Position numbers and translations under genes: made by a program
Notes under the pieces: generated by a model
What the model saw: the letters and a program-made list of their open reading frames with translations, nothing else
Databases searched by the model: none
Told to the model about the DNA's origin: nothing
DNA from: Phormidium tenue FACHB-1052
GTDB lineage: Bacteria > Cyanobacteriota > Cyanobacteriia > Phormidesmidales > Phormidesmidaceae
Direction: 5' to 3'
Assembly: GCF_014696675.1 (NCBI RefSeq)
Contig: NZ_JACJQN010000005.1
Location: forward strand, 124,001 to 188,000
DNA length: 64,000 nucleotides
Shown here: piece by piece, positions 8,604 through 17,442 of the stretch
How positions within the stretch are numbered: position 1 is the first letter of the stretch
Layout of the letters: the number at the start of each line of letters is the position of its first letter

Positions 8604-10766
8604 ATGGCGACATTTTTACTGGAAGTTGGCACCGAAGAACTGCCCGCCAGTTTCGTTAGCGATGCCCTCCACCAGTGGCAGACCCGGATTCCTGCCGAAT
8701 TGGCAGAGCAAGCTTTGGCCCCTGAAGCGGTGCGCTTCTACGGCACCCCCCGCCGCCTGGCGGTGATGCTCGATGGGTTACCCCTGCGCCAGCCCGATCG
8801 CCAGGAAGAGGTCAAAGGCCCCCCGGCCCAGGCCGCCTTTAAGGATGGCAAGCCGACCAAAGCCGCCGAGGGCTTTGCTAAATCTAGGGGTGTAGATGTC
8901 TCTGCCCTAGAGGTGCGCGACACCGACAAGGGCTCGTTTGTGTTTGTCAATCAAGACATTCCAGGCCGGGCGGCCACCGACATTTTGACCGAGCTAATTC
9001 CCCAGTGGATTTTGGGGCTGGAGGGCAAACGGTTTATGCGCTGGGGTGACGGCGACCTGCGGTTTCCGCGCCCGATTCGCTGGCTGGTAGCGCTGATGGA
9101 CAGCGAGGTGCTGCCTTTAACCCTCGAGAATGGGTCGCTGGTCTGTACGAGCGATCGCGTCTCCCAGGGCCACCGCGTGCTGCACCCCGACCCTGTACCG
9201 CTGCGTCGCGCCCAGGACTACGTCGAGGCACTACGCAACGCCTACGTCGAAATCGACCCCGCTGCCCGTCGTCTGCTAATCCAGCACCAGGTCGAGGAGA
9301 CAGCCAAGACCCTGGGGGGCGTGCCGATGGTTTCTCCCGCCCTGCTCGACGAAGTCACCAACCTGGTGGAGTGGCCCACCGCCGTAGTGGGCAAGTTCGA
9401 CACCGAATTTCTCGATCTGCCGCCGGAGGTCGCCATCATCGAAATGGAGAGCCACCAGCGCTACTTTCCGCTGAAGCAGAAAGCCGACGGTCTGGCGCTG
9501 ATGCCCAGCTTCATCACCATCTCCAACGGCGACCCCAGCAAAGCCGCGATTATCGCCGAGGGCAACGCTCGGGTGATTCGTGCCCGCCTTTCCGACGGCA
9601 AATTTTTCTTTGATGCCGATCGCGCCCAGCCCCTCGACGCCTTTGTCGCCAAGCTCGAAACCGTCACCTTTGAAGAACGGCTGGGCTCCATGGCCGCCAA
9701 GGTGAAGCGCATTGGCACCGTGGCCGACCACCTCTGCGACCAGCTCAACCTGGGGGCGCAACCCCGCCAGCACATTCGCCGCGCTGCCTACCTGTGCAAG
9801 GCCGATCTGGTCACCCAGATGGTGGGCGAGTTTCCCGAACTCCAGGGGGTGATGGGGCAAAAGTACGCCCTCCACAGCGGCGAGCCGGAGGCCGTGGCCA
9901 CCGCCATTGTCGAGCACTATCTGCCTAAGGGCGCGCAGGATAGCCTGCCCCAAACCCTGGCGGGGCAGGTAGTGGGCATCGCCGATCGCCTCGATACGCT
10001 AGTTGGCATTTTTAGCACTGGCCAGTTGCCCACGGGTTCCTCCGACCCCTTTGCCCTGCGGCGAGCCGCCAACGCGGTGCTGAACATTATTTGGGCGGCG
10101 GAGCTGCCCCTCAACCTAGCCAAACTCTTAGATACAGTAGTGCAGGACTTTGCTCAGGATCCAACCCTGGCGATCAATGCCCCCGAGGCGCTGCGCACCC
10201 AGCTCCACGACTTTTTCTTGCAGCGAGTGCAGACGCTACTCCAAGACGAGCAGGGCATCGACTACGACCTGGTGAATGCCGTACTGAGCGGTGGCCCTAA
10301 GGGGTCGGGCCTTGGCCATCGCGCCCTCAGCGATCCGCTAGATGTCAAAGATCGCGCCCTGTTCTTGCGGGCTATGCGCCGCAATGGCCGCATGGATAAA
10401 GTCTACGAAACTGTAAACCGGGCCACCCGCCTGGCCGCCCAGGGCACCCTTGACACCGCTGTGCTCGACCCCGAGGGCGTGATTGCCGAGGCCAAGCTAG
10501 AAGCTAAGGCCGAGCATGCCTTCTTAGCGGCGCTCAAAACCCTGGTGCCCCAGACCCAGGCCGCCCAAGCCAGTCGCGACTACGATCGGCTCGTGGCGGG
10601 CCTAGAGCAGGTGGCCCCGGTGGTCAGCGGCTTCTTCGACGGCCCCGACAGCGTGCTGGTGATGGCCGACGAGCCAGCGGTGCGGCAAAACCGCCTCAAC
10701 CTGCTGGGCCTGCTGCGCAACCACGCCCTTGTGCTGGGCGACTTTGGGGCGATCGTCAAGGGATAG
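8604..10766 (+). CDS. glyS: Glycyl-tRNA synthetase beta subunit
   Basis: Beta subunit of the tetrameric (alpha2beta2) glycyl-tRNA synthetase, cytoplasmic, needed for tRNA binding and glycylation. The 720-residue product begins [18 protein letters not shown], the standard N-terminus, followed by the MESHQRYFP block, the HD-like region ([24 protein letters not shown]) and the [12 protein letters not shown] motif before the C-terminal anticodon-binding-like domain. Length is normal and it appears intact. The alpha subunit gene is not in this window. murD starts 7 bases after the stop, so both genes are probably one transcript. Confidence 0.97.
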   Translation: MATFLLEVGTEELPASFVSDALHQWQTRIPAELAEQALAPEAVRFYGTPRRLAVMLDGLPLRQPDRQEEVKGPPAQAAFKDGKPTKAAEGFAKSRGVDVSALEVRDTDKGSFVFVNQDIPGRAATDILTELIPQWILGLEGKRFMRWGDGDLRFPRPIRWLVALMDSEVLPLTLENGSLVCTSDRVSQGHRVLHPDPVPLRRAQDYVEALRNAYVEIDPAARRLLIQHQVEETAKTLGGVPMVSPALLDEVTNLVEWPTAVVGKFDTEFLDLPPEVAIIEMESHQRYFPLKQKADGLALMPSFITISNGDPSKAAIIAEGNARVIRARLSDGKFFFDADRAQPLDAFVAKLETVTFEERLGSMAAKVKRIGTVADHLCDQLNLGAQPRQHIRRAAYLCKADLVTQMVGEFPELQGVMGQKYALHSGEPEAVATAIVEHYLPKGAQDSLPQTLAGQVVGIADRLDTLVGIFSTGQLPTGSSDPFALRRAANAVLNIIWAAELPLNLAKLLDTVVQDFAQDPTLAINAPEALRTQLHDFFLQRVQTLLQDEQGIDYDLVNAVLSGGPKGSGLGHRALSDPLDVKDRALFLRAMRRNGRMDKVYETVNRATRLAAQGTLDTAVLDPEGVIAEAKLEAKAEHAFLAALKTLVPQTQAAQASRDYDRLVAGLEQVAPVVSGFFDGPDSVLVMADEPAVRQNRLNLLGLLRNHALVLGDFGAIVKG

Positions 10767-10773
10767 CGATGCC

Positions 10774-12120
10774 ATGAAAAACGCCCATGTAATTGGTCTG
10801 GGGAAGTCGGGAGTGGCGGCGGCGCGGCTGCTGCACCGCGAAGGCTGGCAGGTGGTGCTGAGCGATCGCGGCTCCAGCCCATCCCTCGTCACCCAGCAGG
10901 CGGCTCTGCGCCAGGACGGCATCACCGTGCTGCTCGACTACAGCTTTGTGCCCGACAGCCGCACGAATTTGCTGGTGGTCAGCCCCGGCGTGCCGTGGGA
11001 TAGCCCCGCCCTAGTGGCCGCCCGCGAGAACGGCTTAGAAGTGATTGGCGAAACCGAGCTGGCCTGGCGGTTTCTACAAGATCGCCCCTGGGTTGGCATT
11101 ACCGGCACCAACGGCAAAACCACCACCACGGCCCTGACCGCCGCCATCTTTCAGGCCGCCGGACTCAACGCGCCCGCCTGCGGCAACATTGGCTATGCCG
11201 CCTGCGAACTGGCCCTAGAGCCCACGGTGCCCGACTGGGTGATTGCCGAGCTGAGCAGCTACCAGATCGAGGCTTCAGCCACCCTGGCCCCAAAAATTGG
11301 CTTGTGGACTACGCTCACCCCCGACCACCTCCAGCGCCACGGCACCGTGCAGAACTATGCCCAGATCAAAGCCACACTGATGCATCGCTCAGAACTGGCG
11401 GTGTTTAACGGCGACGACCCCTACCTGCGCCAGCACATGCCGGAGGAGTTCCCTTCGGCCTACTGGACGAGCGCCGCAGGGAAACGGGCCATTGCACCCC
11501 TGCGGCCCAGTGCCTATGTTAACGACGGCTGGGTGAAGTTTGAAGGCATCCCCATTGTGCGGGCCGATGCGTTGCGCATGGTGGGCGAACACAACCAGCA
11601 AAACCTGCTGCTGGCAGTCACGGCGGCTTGTTTAGCCGAGCTGGATGCCGAGGCGATCGCCGCCGGAGTTGCGTCCTTCCCCGGCGTGCCCCATCGCCTA
11701 GAGCACATCTGCACCTGGCAGGGAATTGATTTCATCAACGACTCCAAGGCGACTAATTACGATGCGGCTGAGGTGGGGCTGCGATCGGTAGAGGCCCCAG
11801 CCGTGTTGATTGCCGGTGGCGAAGCCAAGGAAGGGGACGACACCGCCTGGGTGCAGCGCATTCACGAACGAGCTGCCACCGTGCTGCTGATTGGCGATGC
11901 CGCTCCCCAGTTCGCCCAGCGACTAGAAACCGCTGGGTATCGTAACTACACCATTGTCGAAGACATGGAGCGAGCAGTAGAGCGGGGCGCTGAAGTCGCC
12001 CCAGCTTTGGGAGCTTCAGTCGTGCTGCTTTCCCCCGCTTGCGCCAGTTTTGACCAATATCCCAACTTTGAGCAGCGGGGTGAACACTTCCGCCGTCTCT
12101 GTCAGGAGCGGTTTTTGTAG
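10774..12120 (+). CDS. murD: UDP-N-acetylmuramoyl-L-alanine--D-glutamate ligase
   Basis: Adds D-glutamate to UDP-MurNAc-L-Ala in peptidoglycan precursor synthesis, in the cytoplasm. The N-terminal Rossmann part has [15 protein letters not shown], the central ATPase has the P-loop [12 protein letters not shown], and the Mur ligase signatures SSYQIE and HRLEHI plus the NDSKATN block are all present; 448 residues is a normal length. I start at ATG 10774 (MKNAHVIG) because upstream residues in the frame belong to the tail of glyS. The seven-base gap implies translational coupling with glyS. Confidence 0.97.
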   Translation: MKNAHVIGLGKSGVAAARLLHREGWQVVLSDRGSSPSLVTQQAALRQDGITVLLDYSFVPDSRTNLLVVSPGVPWDSPALVAARENGLEVIGETELAWRFLQDRPWVGITGTNGKTTTTALTAAIFQAAGLNAPACGNIGYAACELALEPTVPDWVIAELSSYQIEASATLAPKIGLWTTLTPDHLQRHGTVQNYAQIKATLMHRSELAVFNGDDPYLRQHMPEEFPSAYWTSAAGKRAIAPLRPSAYVNDGWVKFEGIPIVRADALRMVGEHNQQNLLLAVTAACLAELDAEAIAAGVASFPGVPHRLEHICTWQGIDFINDSKATNYDAAEVGLRSVEAPAVLIAGGEAKEGDDTAWVQRIHERAATVLLIGDAAPQFAQRLETAGYRNYTIVEDMERAVERGAEVAPALGASVVLLSPACASFDQYPNFEQRGEHFRRLCQERFL

Positions 12121-12369
12121 AGAGTTAACATCAAACTGGGCCAGGGAAGTGTTCAAAACTGAAACAATTTTTTGTAAGGTTTGCAGTTTGAAAGTTGAGA
12201 AACTTTATAACCTGTAAACCTTTTTGCTGGTCTAAACCTAAACTATTCAGGTATAAAGTTAGGCAGATGGTGCCTAACTCTGCCCTTCAAACGATTCAAT
12301 CCAGGGCAATTATTCTCAAGTCAGTTCCTGATCTGCTTCATCCGCCTGACTCAGTCTCCCTCGCGCCCT

Positions 12370-13173
12370 ATGGATACCTCGCCTGATTCTGCTGATTTTT
12401 CCGCAGTGCCCTCCCCTACTGTGGGTACCGGGGAAGGACGGGCTGCTCGACGGCCCGTTTCATTCACCATCGGCACTAGCAAGGCCACTAGCGATGTCAG
12501 TCCCCCCGCGAGGAGCCCTGAGTCCGCACCCCAGACCGTGGCTGCCCCAGCTCACTTAGCGCCCTTTCCTGTGCAGGCTCAGCTATCGCATTTGCCCCTC
12601 CTGCCGCGTCGCAAGCTGCCGACCTTTAGCCGCCATCGCCACGATGCCAACCCAGCGCTGGCGGTCAAGGTGCTGCAAGACATTCAAATGGCGGTCGAAG
12701 CTTGGCACCAAGACCTCAAGCAGACAGTGCATCGCATTCAGGCGCTCTACATGGAAGGGCCTATCGTCGATGGCTGGCTCGAGACCATAGACGAGCAACC
12801 AGGCCCAGTCGCCGCCCTCGATGCTGCTCTACTGCGCCACGGCGACCCCCAGGCACTCTCAGGCTATGTCGAGCAGCTCTGTCAATCGTTAGAATCTCCA
12901 GCGGCACCCGCCGCCCCCGGCACTGATCTGGGCCGTCCTGGCTATCGTCTATGCAGCCTTGACTCAGACGGACGGGTGCAGTATTTCCCCTGCCCGCCCG
13001 AGCAGCTGTCTTCGATTAGCTTAGCGATCGCCCGCCACCAAAAGCTGCGCCAGCTACTCGACCACAAACAATTTTTAGAAGCCAAACTGAAGCGCACGGT
13101 GGATATTATGACCACCAGCCGCGACAACTTGGGGATTGCGCCGACCTGTAGCTCGGAAACGGGGGAAGAGTAG
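12370..13173 (+). CDS. Hypothetical protein with helical core
   Basis: I do not recognise this protein. Residues 1-85 are Pro/Ser/Ala-rich and probably disordered. Residues 85-180 look helical (ALAVKVLQDIQMAVEAWHQ, then a long segment with the HRIQALYMEGPIVDGWLE motif). Near residues 190-215 there is a short strand-rich piece with YRLCSLDSDGRVQYFPCP, and the tail (residues 215-250) is a basic helix. The composition and codon use match the neighbours, so it is probably a native gene. It starts 250 bases after murD; that gap holds an A/T-rich stretch that may contain its promoter. No function can be assigned. Confidence 0.7.
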   Translation: MDTSPDSADFSAVPSPTVGTGEGRAARRPVSFTIGTSKATSDVSPPARSPESAPQTVAAPAHLAPFPVQAQLSHLPLLPRRKLPTFSRHRHDANPALAVKVLQDIQMAVEAWHQDLKQTVHRIQALYMEGPIVDGWLETIDEQPGPVAALDAALLRHGDPQALSGYVEQLCQSLESPAAPAAPGTDLGRPGYRLCSLDSDGRVQYFPCPPEQLSSISLAIARHQKLRQLLDHKQFLEAKLKRTVDIMTTSRDNLGIAPTCSSETGEE

Positions 13174-13217
13174 ATGGGTGGATGGGTGGAGGCGTAGGTG
13201 AATAGCCCAAGACCGAA

Positions 13218-13718
13218 TTACCATCCCCAGGTGCCGGGGTCGCCTTTGAAGGGGCCAACGATGTCTGACGTAATCCAGCCACCGTAGAAGTCGCCGGGCT
13301 GAGACTGCACCAGCTCATCATCGACATAGCAGGCTTCCATGCGGCTGGGGTAGAGGGCGATATAGTTGGCAATGCTCTCAAATGCCTCCGTAGGCTGAGG
13401 ATAGGCCCAGGCGACCTGCTCAGCAATTTGTTCGCCCACTGCCACTGTAAAGTAAACCGCCGCCCCTTTCCATTCGCAGAATGTCGAGCGGGGCACCGGC
13501 TGAAAATACTGCGTCTGCACATCCTCGGGGGGAATGTAGTAGGTCGGCGGATGGCTGGTCTCTAGCACCCGCTTGGTACGCCGCGAATCGGCAATCACCA
13601 CACCGTTAAACACCACGCGAATGTGCCGAGTTGAGTCTTCTAATCGGGGTGGACGTGGATAATCCCAGACGGATTCTTGGCCGGGGCCGGGGGTGATGCG
13701 GTTGGGGGGGGAGAACAT
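13218..13718 (-). CDS. DUF427 domain-containing protein
   Basis: A 166-residue cytoplasmic protein matching the DUF427 family (small beta-rich fold, function unknown). Characteristic pieces are VVFNGVVIADSRRTKRVLETSHPPTYYIPPEDV, then the FCEWKGAAVYF core motif and the YPQPTEAFESIANYIALYPSRM block and the C-terminal YGGWIT. The ATG at 13718 gives the usual N-terminus for longer cyanobacterial members. It is downstream of the pseudo-caspase gene on the same strand, separated from it by a G-rich repeat region. No damage seen. Confidence 0.85.
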   Translation of the reverse strand: MFSPPNRITPGPGQESVWDYPRPPRLEDSTRHIRVVFNGVVIADSRRTKRVLETSHPPTYYIPPEDVQTQYFQPVPRSTFCEWKGAAVYFTVAVGEQIAEQVAWAYPQPTEAFESIANYIALYPSRMEACYVDDELVQSQPGDFYGGWITSDIVGPFKGDPGTWGW

Positions 13719-13832
13719 GGGTGGGGAGTAGGGAGTAGGGGGTAAGGGGGTTATGTAGAGCTGGACTTGGATTTGGTTTATTGGCAGCCGATTACCTAAA
13801 GCATAAACTCCCTACCCATTCACTCCCCACCC
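13719..13832. repeat. G-rich short repeats with matching C-rich arm between two minus genes
   Basis: The spacer starts with GGGTGGGGAGTAGGGAGTAGG and ends with ACTCCCCACCC just before the stop of the caspase-like gene. GGGTGGGGAGT and ACTCCCCACCC are exact reverse complements, so the spacer could fold as a long hairpin. The G-rich side has a 7-8-base imperfect period. Confidence 0.6.
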
Positions 13833-15782
13833 TCACTGGCTCTGCCACTGCTGAATCTCCTGCTGGGCCTGGTCATAGGCGCTGGTGCCGGGGGGCACTA
13901 GGCCCGCAGCGGAGATCGCGCTGGGAAGTTGGCCGGAGGCCGCGCGGGCACGGGCGATCGCCAAAATATCTCGGCTCCACTGGTCGATGCGCTCCTGGGC
14001 GATCGCCGATTCAGGGTAGTCGGGAGGAATTTGCTGGGCGATCGCGATCGCCGACTGAAACGAGGTGGCCTGGTCGGGCTGAAGTAAGCTCTGGGCCTCT
14101 TGCAATAGCTGCCGATTGACTCGGCTCTGCTCCCACTTTTGAACTTGGGCCTGGGCCTGTCCCCAGGTTTCGCCCTGATCTTCGGGCACTAGGCGGGCAG
14201 CCGAAATGGCGGCATCTAAATCACCCGCAGCGGCTCGGCCTTCGGCCAAGTCTAGAATCACCAAACTCCAGCGCTTAATATCGGCCTGGGCCTGATCGTA
14301 GGCTGGATCCCCGACGGGCACTTGCCGAGCCTGCTCAATAGCATCGTTAAAAAGGGAAGCCGAAACTGGCTCAATCAGACGGCGGGCCTGGGTGAGGGCA
14401 GCCCCCCCCGACAGCTCAGCGTTGGTATAGCCCATTTCCGCCTGGTTAACCAGGGCTTCGTAGTCTTCGGGACGCTCACCCTCAGGAATTTGGGTCAGCC
14501 AGCTCAGCGCCTCGCCAAACTGACGCTGGTCAAGGGCCGTTCTAGCTCGCGCTAGGGCCTCGGCACCGCTCGCAGCCGCTCCTGGAAATAGGGGTTCCCC
14601 AACCGTCTCAGCAGCAGGATCGACTTCTCCCCCAGTCCCACCGGAAGGGGGAACGACAGACGGCGCAGTAGCCTCAGGGGCAGCACCTCCCCCCACAAAG
14701 CTCTCTTGGTTGCGCCACAGCACACCGAGCAGCAGCAGCCCCGCCGCTAAAATTACCCAGCGCTGCCAGGGCACCAGACTAGAGGTAGCTGGCTGACTCG
14801 GAGCGGATGGTTTCGTAACCTCAGGCAGAACTCCCGGCAGCAGCTCCGGTTCAACCGGCTCGATCGATGGCCGAGGCTTAGCAAACTCATTGTTGGGAAG
14901 ATCTACAGGCACCAGAGCTGGGTAAACGGGCCAGCTTGGGCTCGGCTCTATCGGCAGAGAGATGCTTGGCTCGGGCTGAGGTTCTGACAGAATCTCTGGC
15001 TGAGGCATAACGCCAAGGGGCATTTGGCCCACCAGGCTAGGGGGCACCAGCATGGCGTACTGCTGGCCAGAGGGCACCACGGCCACGGGGTTTTGCACGG
15101 GTCGCCAGTGGTGTTGGCACAGCTCAGGCACGCGATCGCCCAGGTAATCCACTAGCTGAGCTAGGGTCAGACAGCCATGGAACCGCATTCCTTCGATCAA
15201 GGCTTCGGTAAACAGGCCGTGGCGCACCGCCAGCGTCTCCTGTGAAAACTGGTTGGGCTGGCAGGAGAGCACCAGGGGAATCTCCAGACTTTTCGCCAGA
15301 GCCAGGGTTTGATCGCCGAGGTTACCCCCTCCGGGAGCAGGACTGAGCGCGCTCTGGGGTCGGTTCATGTCGAGCATGACGATCGACTGGCGCTGATTCC
15401 CCTGGGCCAATTGATCTAGCAGAGTTTCTACCAAAATGCCGGTTTGATCAATGCGGTTGGGGTCGGCATCGATGGGCAGCAGATAATCCTTTCCCTGCCA
15501 CTGCACCCCGTAGCCGCTAAAGAAAAACCACACCGTATCTTCAGGGTCGGCGCGATCGCAGCTCTGGGCCAGTCGTTGCAGCATCACCTCGCGGGTTGGC
15601 GCAGCCGCCCCCTCATAGACAACCGCAGAAATATCCGTCAGCAACGAGCAATACTGGGCCGGCAACCCCACCTCGGCCACCAAAAAGTCTCGCAGTTCGA
15701 GGGCGTCAAACTGGGCATACATCAGGGGCTGAAGCGATTGATATTGATTGATGCCAACGATCACGGGCCAATGGCTTGCCAT
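13833..15782 (-). CDS. Caspase-fold (orthocaspase-like) membrane protein lacking the catalytic dyad
   Basis: Residues 5-220 form a peptidase C14 p20-like domain: VIVGINQYQSLQPL, the DALELRDFLV block, TVWFFFSGYGVQWQGKDYLLP and IVMLDMNRPQS. In active caspase homologues the Tyr91 position is the catalytic His and the Asn140 position is the catalytic Cys, so this copy has a Tyr/Asn pair and should not be a protease. A Pro-rich linker follows (residues ~265-345), then one transmembrane segment (WVILAAGLLLLGVLW, ~350-365) and a C-terminal helical array with at least three repeats around a DQAQ..I..W motif. I start at ATG 15782 (MASHWPVIVG); upstream residues have no domain character. Inactive variants of cyanobacterial orthocaspases are known; this one is probably a scaffold or regulator. 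Confidence 0.82.
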   Translation of the reverse strand: MASHWPVIVGINQYQSLQPLMYAQFDALELRDFLVAEVGLPAQYCSLLTDISAVVYEGAAAPTREVMLQRLAQSCDRADPEDTVWFFFSGYGVQWQGKDYLLPIDADPNRIDQTGILVETLLDQLAQGNQRQSIVMLDMNRPQSALSPAPGGGNLGDQTLALAKSLEIPLVLSCQPNQFSQETLAVRHGLFTEALIEGMRFHGCLTLAQLVDYLGDRVPELCQHHWRPVQNPVAVVPSGQQYAMLVPPSLVGQMPLGVMPQPEILSEPQPEPSISLPIEPSPSWPVYPALVPVDLPNNEFAKPRPSIEPVEPELLPGVLPEVTKPSAPSQPATSSLVPWQRWVILAAGLLLLGVLWRNQESFVGGGAAPEATAPSVVPPSGGTGGEVDPAAETVGEPLFPGAAASGAEALARARTALDQRQFGEALSWLTQIPEGERPEDYEALVNQAEMGYTNAELSGGAALTQARRLIEPVSASLFNDAIEQARQVPVGDPAYDQAQADIKRWSLVILDLAEGRAAAGDLDAAISAARLVPEDQGETWGQAQAQVQKWEQSRVNRQLLQEAQSLLQPDQATSFQSAIAIAQQIPPDYPESAIAQERIDQWSRDILAIARARAASGQLPSAISAAGLVPPGTSAYDQAQQEIQQWQSQ

Positions 15783-15976
15783 GCCTTTTGAATGCCTCTC
15801 GTACTGTAGAGTTGAGGGATAAAAATTCCCCTGCCATAGTAGCGCCTGCGTGGCCAAACGGAAGCGTTGACCGGCAACCCCAGACGGCGACAATTCTTAA
15901 TTGACGATTAGCGGCTCTATCGCTAGAGTTAAAGCACTTTTTGGGCATCCTGCGAGGATGTGTGGAGCAGTAGGCC

Positions 15977-16426
15977 ATGAAATTGATGTCTCGTTTAACC
16001 AAGCGCAATGGGACTAAGCACCAGGGGCAGCCCCGCTCTACGTCTTGGGCAGCCCTCACCCTGGCCGCGCTGATGGGCTTTGGGGGCGTGGCTCTGCCGT
16101 CCCTCGTCGCTCCGCCCGTGGCCGAGGCCTACACGTCGCGCGTCAACCTCTACCTGGTGCGCGAACAGGGCGAAAGTTTTGAGACATTGGTGCAGCGCTC
16201 CGAAATCATTGCCCGAGCCGCCATTCAGCGCAGCTTCGACGCCGATGTGCTGATGACTGACGTGATCGTCACCGTCATTGGCGACAACCAAGGTATCTCT
16301 GTCCCCATTCTCACGGTGCCGGTGAGCCGCAGCGAGTGGCAGCTCCGACCCGATGTACCCGAGTGGGCCAATTACTTTGAAGCGGCTAGAGCCTTAGTTG
16401 GCGATGCCGAGTCAGCAGCTCCCTAG
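15977..16426 (+). CDS. Secreted or periplasmic hypothetical protein
   Basis: A 149-residue protein with a long basic N-terminus followed by a hydrophobic segment (AALTLAALMGFGGVALPSLV) and an Ala-rich cleavage-like site before AEAYTSRV, consistent with a signal peptide. The mature part of about 100 residues alternates strands and helices (VNLYLVREQGESFETLVQR, ILTVPVSRSEW, VPEWANYFEAARALV). I do not recognise the family. It is divergent from the caspase-like gene, and the 190-base gap between them holds a small hairpin (CATCC-TGCGA-GGATG). Confidence 0.65.
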   Translation: MKLMSRLTKRNGTKHQGQPRSTSWAALTLAALMGFGGVALPSLVAPPVAEAYTSRVNLYLVREQGESFETLVQRSEIIARAAIQRSFDADVLMTDVIVTVIGDNQGISVPILTVPVSRSEWQLRPDVPEWANYFEAARALVGDAESAAP

Positions 16427-16438
16427 ATTGGGTAATGG

Positions 16439-16650
16439 TAATTGCTCAACTACCCCCTCCTCCCTGGAATCCCTTATTTGGTGTGCTTTTTAGATGATTG
16501 TCAATAAGCCATCTTATAGAGAATTTGAACGTAAAAATGCCTGAAACCCTCATTCTTTCGTTGAATCGCCTCTAACTAGGTGGATTTGCCCAGTCCCTGA
16601 ATCCCTTGCCATTAATAGGTTTCAGATTTGTCTACCTAGTTGAGCAATTA
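16439..16650. repeat. 212-bp element bounded by 14-bp perfect inverted repeats
   Basis: TAATTGCTCAACTA at 16439-16452 and TAGTTGAGCAATTA at 16637-16650 are exact reverse complements. A second, nested pair (CTGAAACC near 16546 and GGTTTCAG near 16618) lies inside, with partial further pairing around AACTAGGTGGA and TCTACCTAGTT. No open reading frame of note lies between. It could be a MITE-like remnant or a structured RNA in the leader region upstream of rpmF. Confidence 0.6.
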
Positions 16651-16700
16651 CGGGTAATGCCATGGCGGGCCTCCAGTAGCGCCGCGCTAACAAAATAAAA

Positions 16701-16730
16701 TTGCATAGAATAGCACTCTTGCCCTATGCT
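16701..16730 (+). promoter_or_regulatory. Putative rpmF promoter
   Basis: TTGCAT (-35-like, 16701-16706) and TATGCT (-10-like, 16725-16730) are separated by 18 bases and sit 34 bases upstream of the rpmF start. This is a reasonable sigma-70-type match, placed from sequence only. Confidence 0.45.
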
Positions 16731-16763
16731 TGAAAGGTTGTGAAGTCTTAAAGTATTGCTGTC

Positions 16764-16940
16764 ATGGCGGTTCCCAAGAAGAAAACCTCCAAACAAAAGC
16801 GTGACCAACGTCGCGCCACCTGGAAGCGCACCGCAGCGCTTCAGGCCAAGAAGGCGATGTCCCTGGGCAAGTCTGTGCTCACCGGGCGGTCTACTAGCTT
16901 TGTCTATCCCACCGATGATGAGGCCGACGACGAAGAGTAA
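16764..16940 (+). CDS. rpmF: 50S ribosomal protein L32
   Basis: A 58-residue basic protein beginning [20 protein letters not shown], the standard start of cyanobacterial and plastid L32, followed by [23 protein letters not shown] and an acidic tail (DDEADDEE). It is a small structural component of the large ribosomal subunit. No zinc-binding cysteines are present, as usual in this lineage. The gene is monocistronic, with a putative promoter upstream and a clear hairpin terminator downstream. Confidence 0.95.
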   Translation: MAVPKKKTSKQKRDQRRATWKRTAALQAKKAMSLGKSVLTGRSTSFVYPTDDEADDEE

Positions 16941-17014
16941 AGTGCTAGGCCAAGGTTCATGGGCTCTGGCAGGTTCGCCCTGTCAATGTTCAGTAACCGA
17001 ATACTACATTTTGT

Positions 17015-17044
17015 AAGCAGGGTAGAGCGTCTATCCTGCTTTTT
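17015..17044 (+). terminator. Intrinsic terminator after rpmF
   Basis: AAGCAGG-GTAGA with loop GCG pairs with TCTAT-CCTGCTT (12 pairs, one G-T), directly followed by a T run. It sits 75 bases after the rpmF stop. Confidence 0.8.
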
Positions 17045-17084
17045 AAGTTAGCTTGGCGGCAGCTTATTTCATTCTGCCACTACC

Positions 17085-17438
17085 ATGAACCAGCTCGACT
17101 CCAACCCAGAATCGCGCATGTGGGCTATGCTTGCTCACCTCAGCGCTTTGTCTGGCTTCGTTATTCCCTTTGGCAATATTATTGGGCCTCTCGTCATTTG
17201 GCTGGTCAAGCGCGATGAAATGTCCTTCGTCAACGACCAGGCTAGAGAAGCGCTCAACTTTAACATCTCTATGACTATCTATATGGTGGTTGCAGGGGTA
17301 CTAATTTTTGTGCTGATTGGCATTCCCCTGATGATTGTTTTGGGCATCGCCTGGCTGGTGTTGGTCATTCTGGCGGCAGTTAAGGCTAATGAAGGGACGG
17401 CCTATCGCTATCCCTTGACGCTGCGGTTAGTCAATTAG
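17085..17438 (+). CDS. DUF4870 (Tic20-like) small membrane protein
   Basis: A 117-residue protein with a short polar N-terminus (MNQLDSNPESRMWAMLAHLS), a first membrane segment with GFVIPFGNIIGPLVIWLVKRD, the signature FVNDQAREALNFNISM motif, and two further membrane segments rich in Val/Ile/Leu. This is the DUF4870 arrangement. The function is unknown, although distant similarity to Tic20-type membrane proteins has been noted for the family. It ends five bases before the convergent lipoprotein gene. Confidence 0.82.
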   Translation: MNQLDSNPESRMWAMLAHLSALSGFVIPFGNIIGPLVIWLVKRDEMSFVNDQAREALNFNISMTIYMVVAGVLIFVLIGIPLMIVLGIAWLVLVILAAVKANEGTAYRYPLTLRLVN

Positions 17439-17442
17439 TTAG

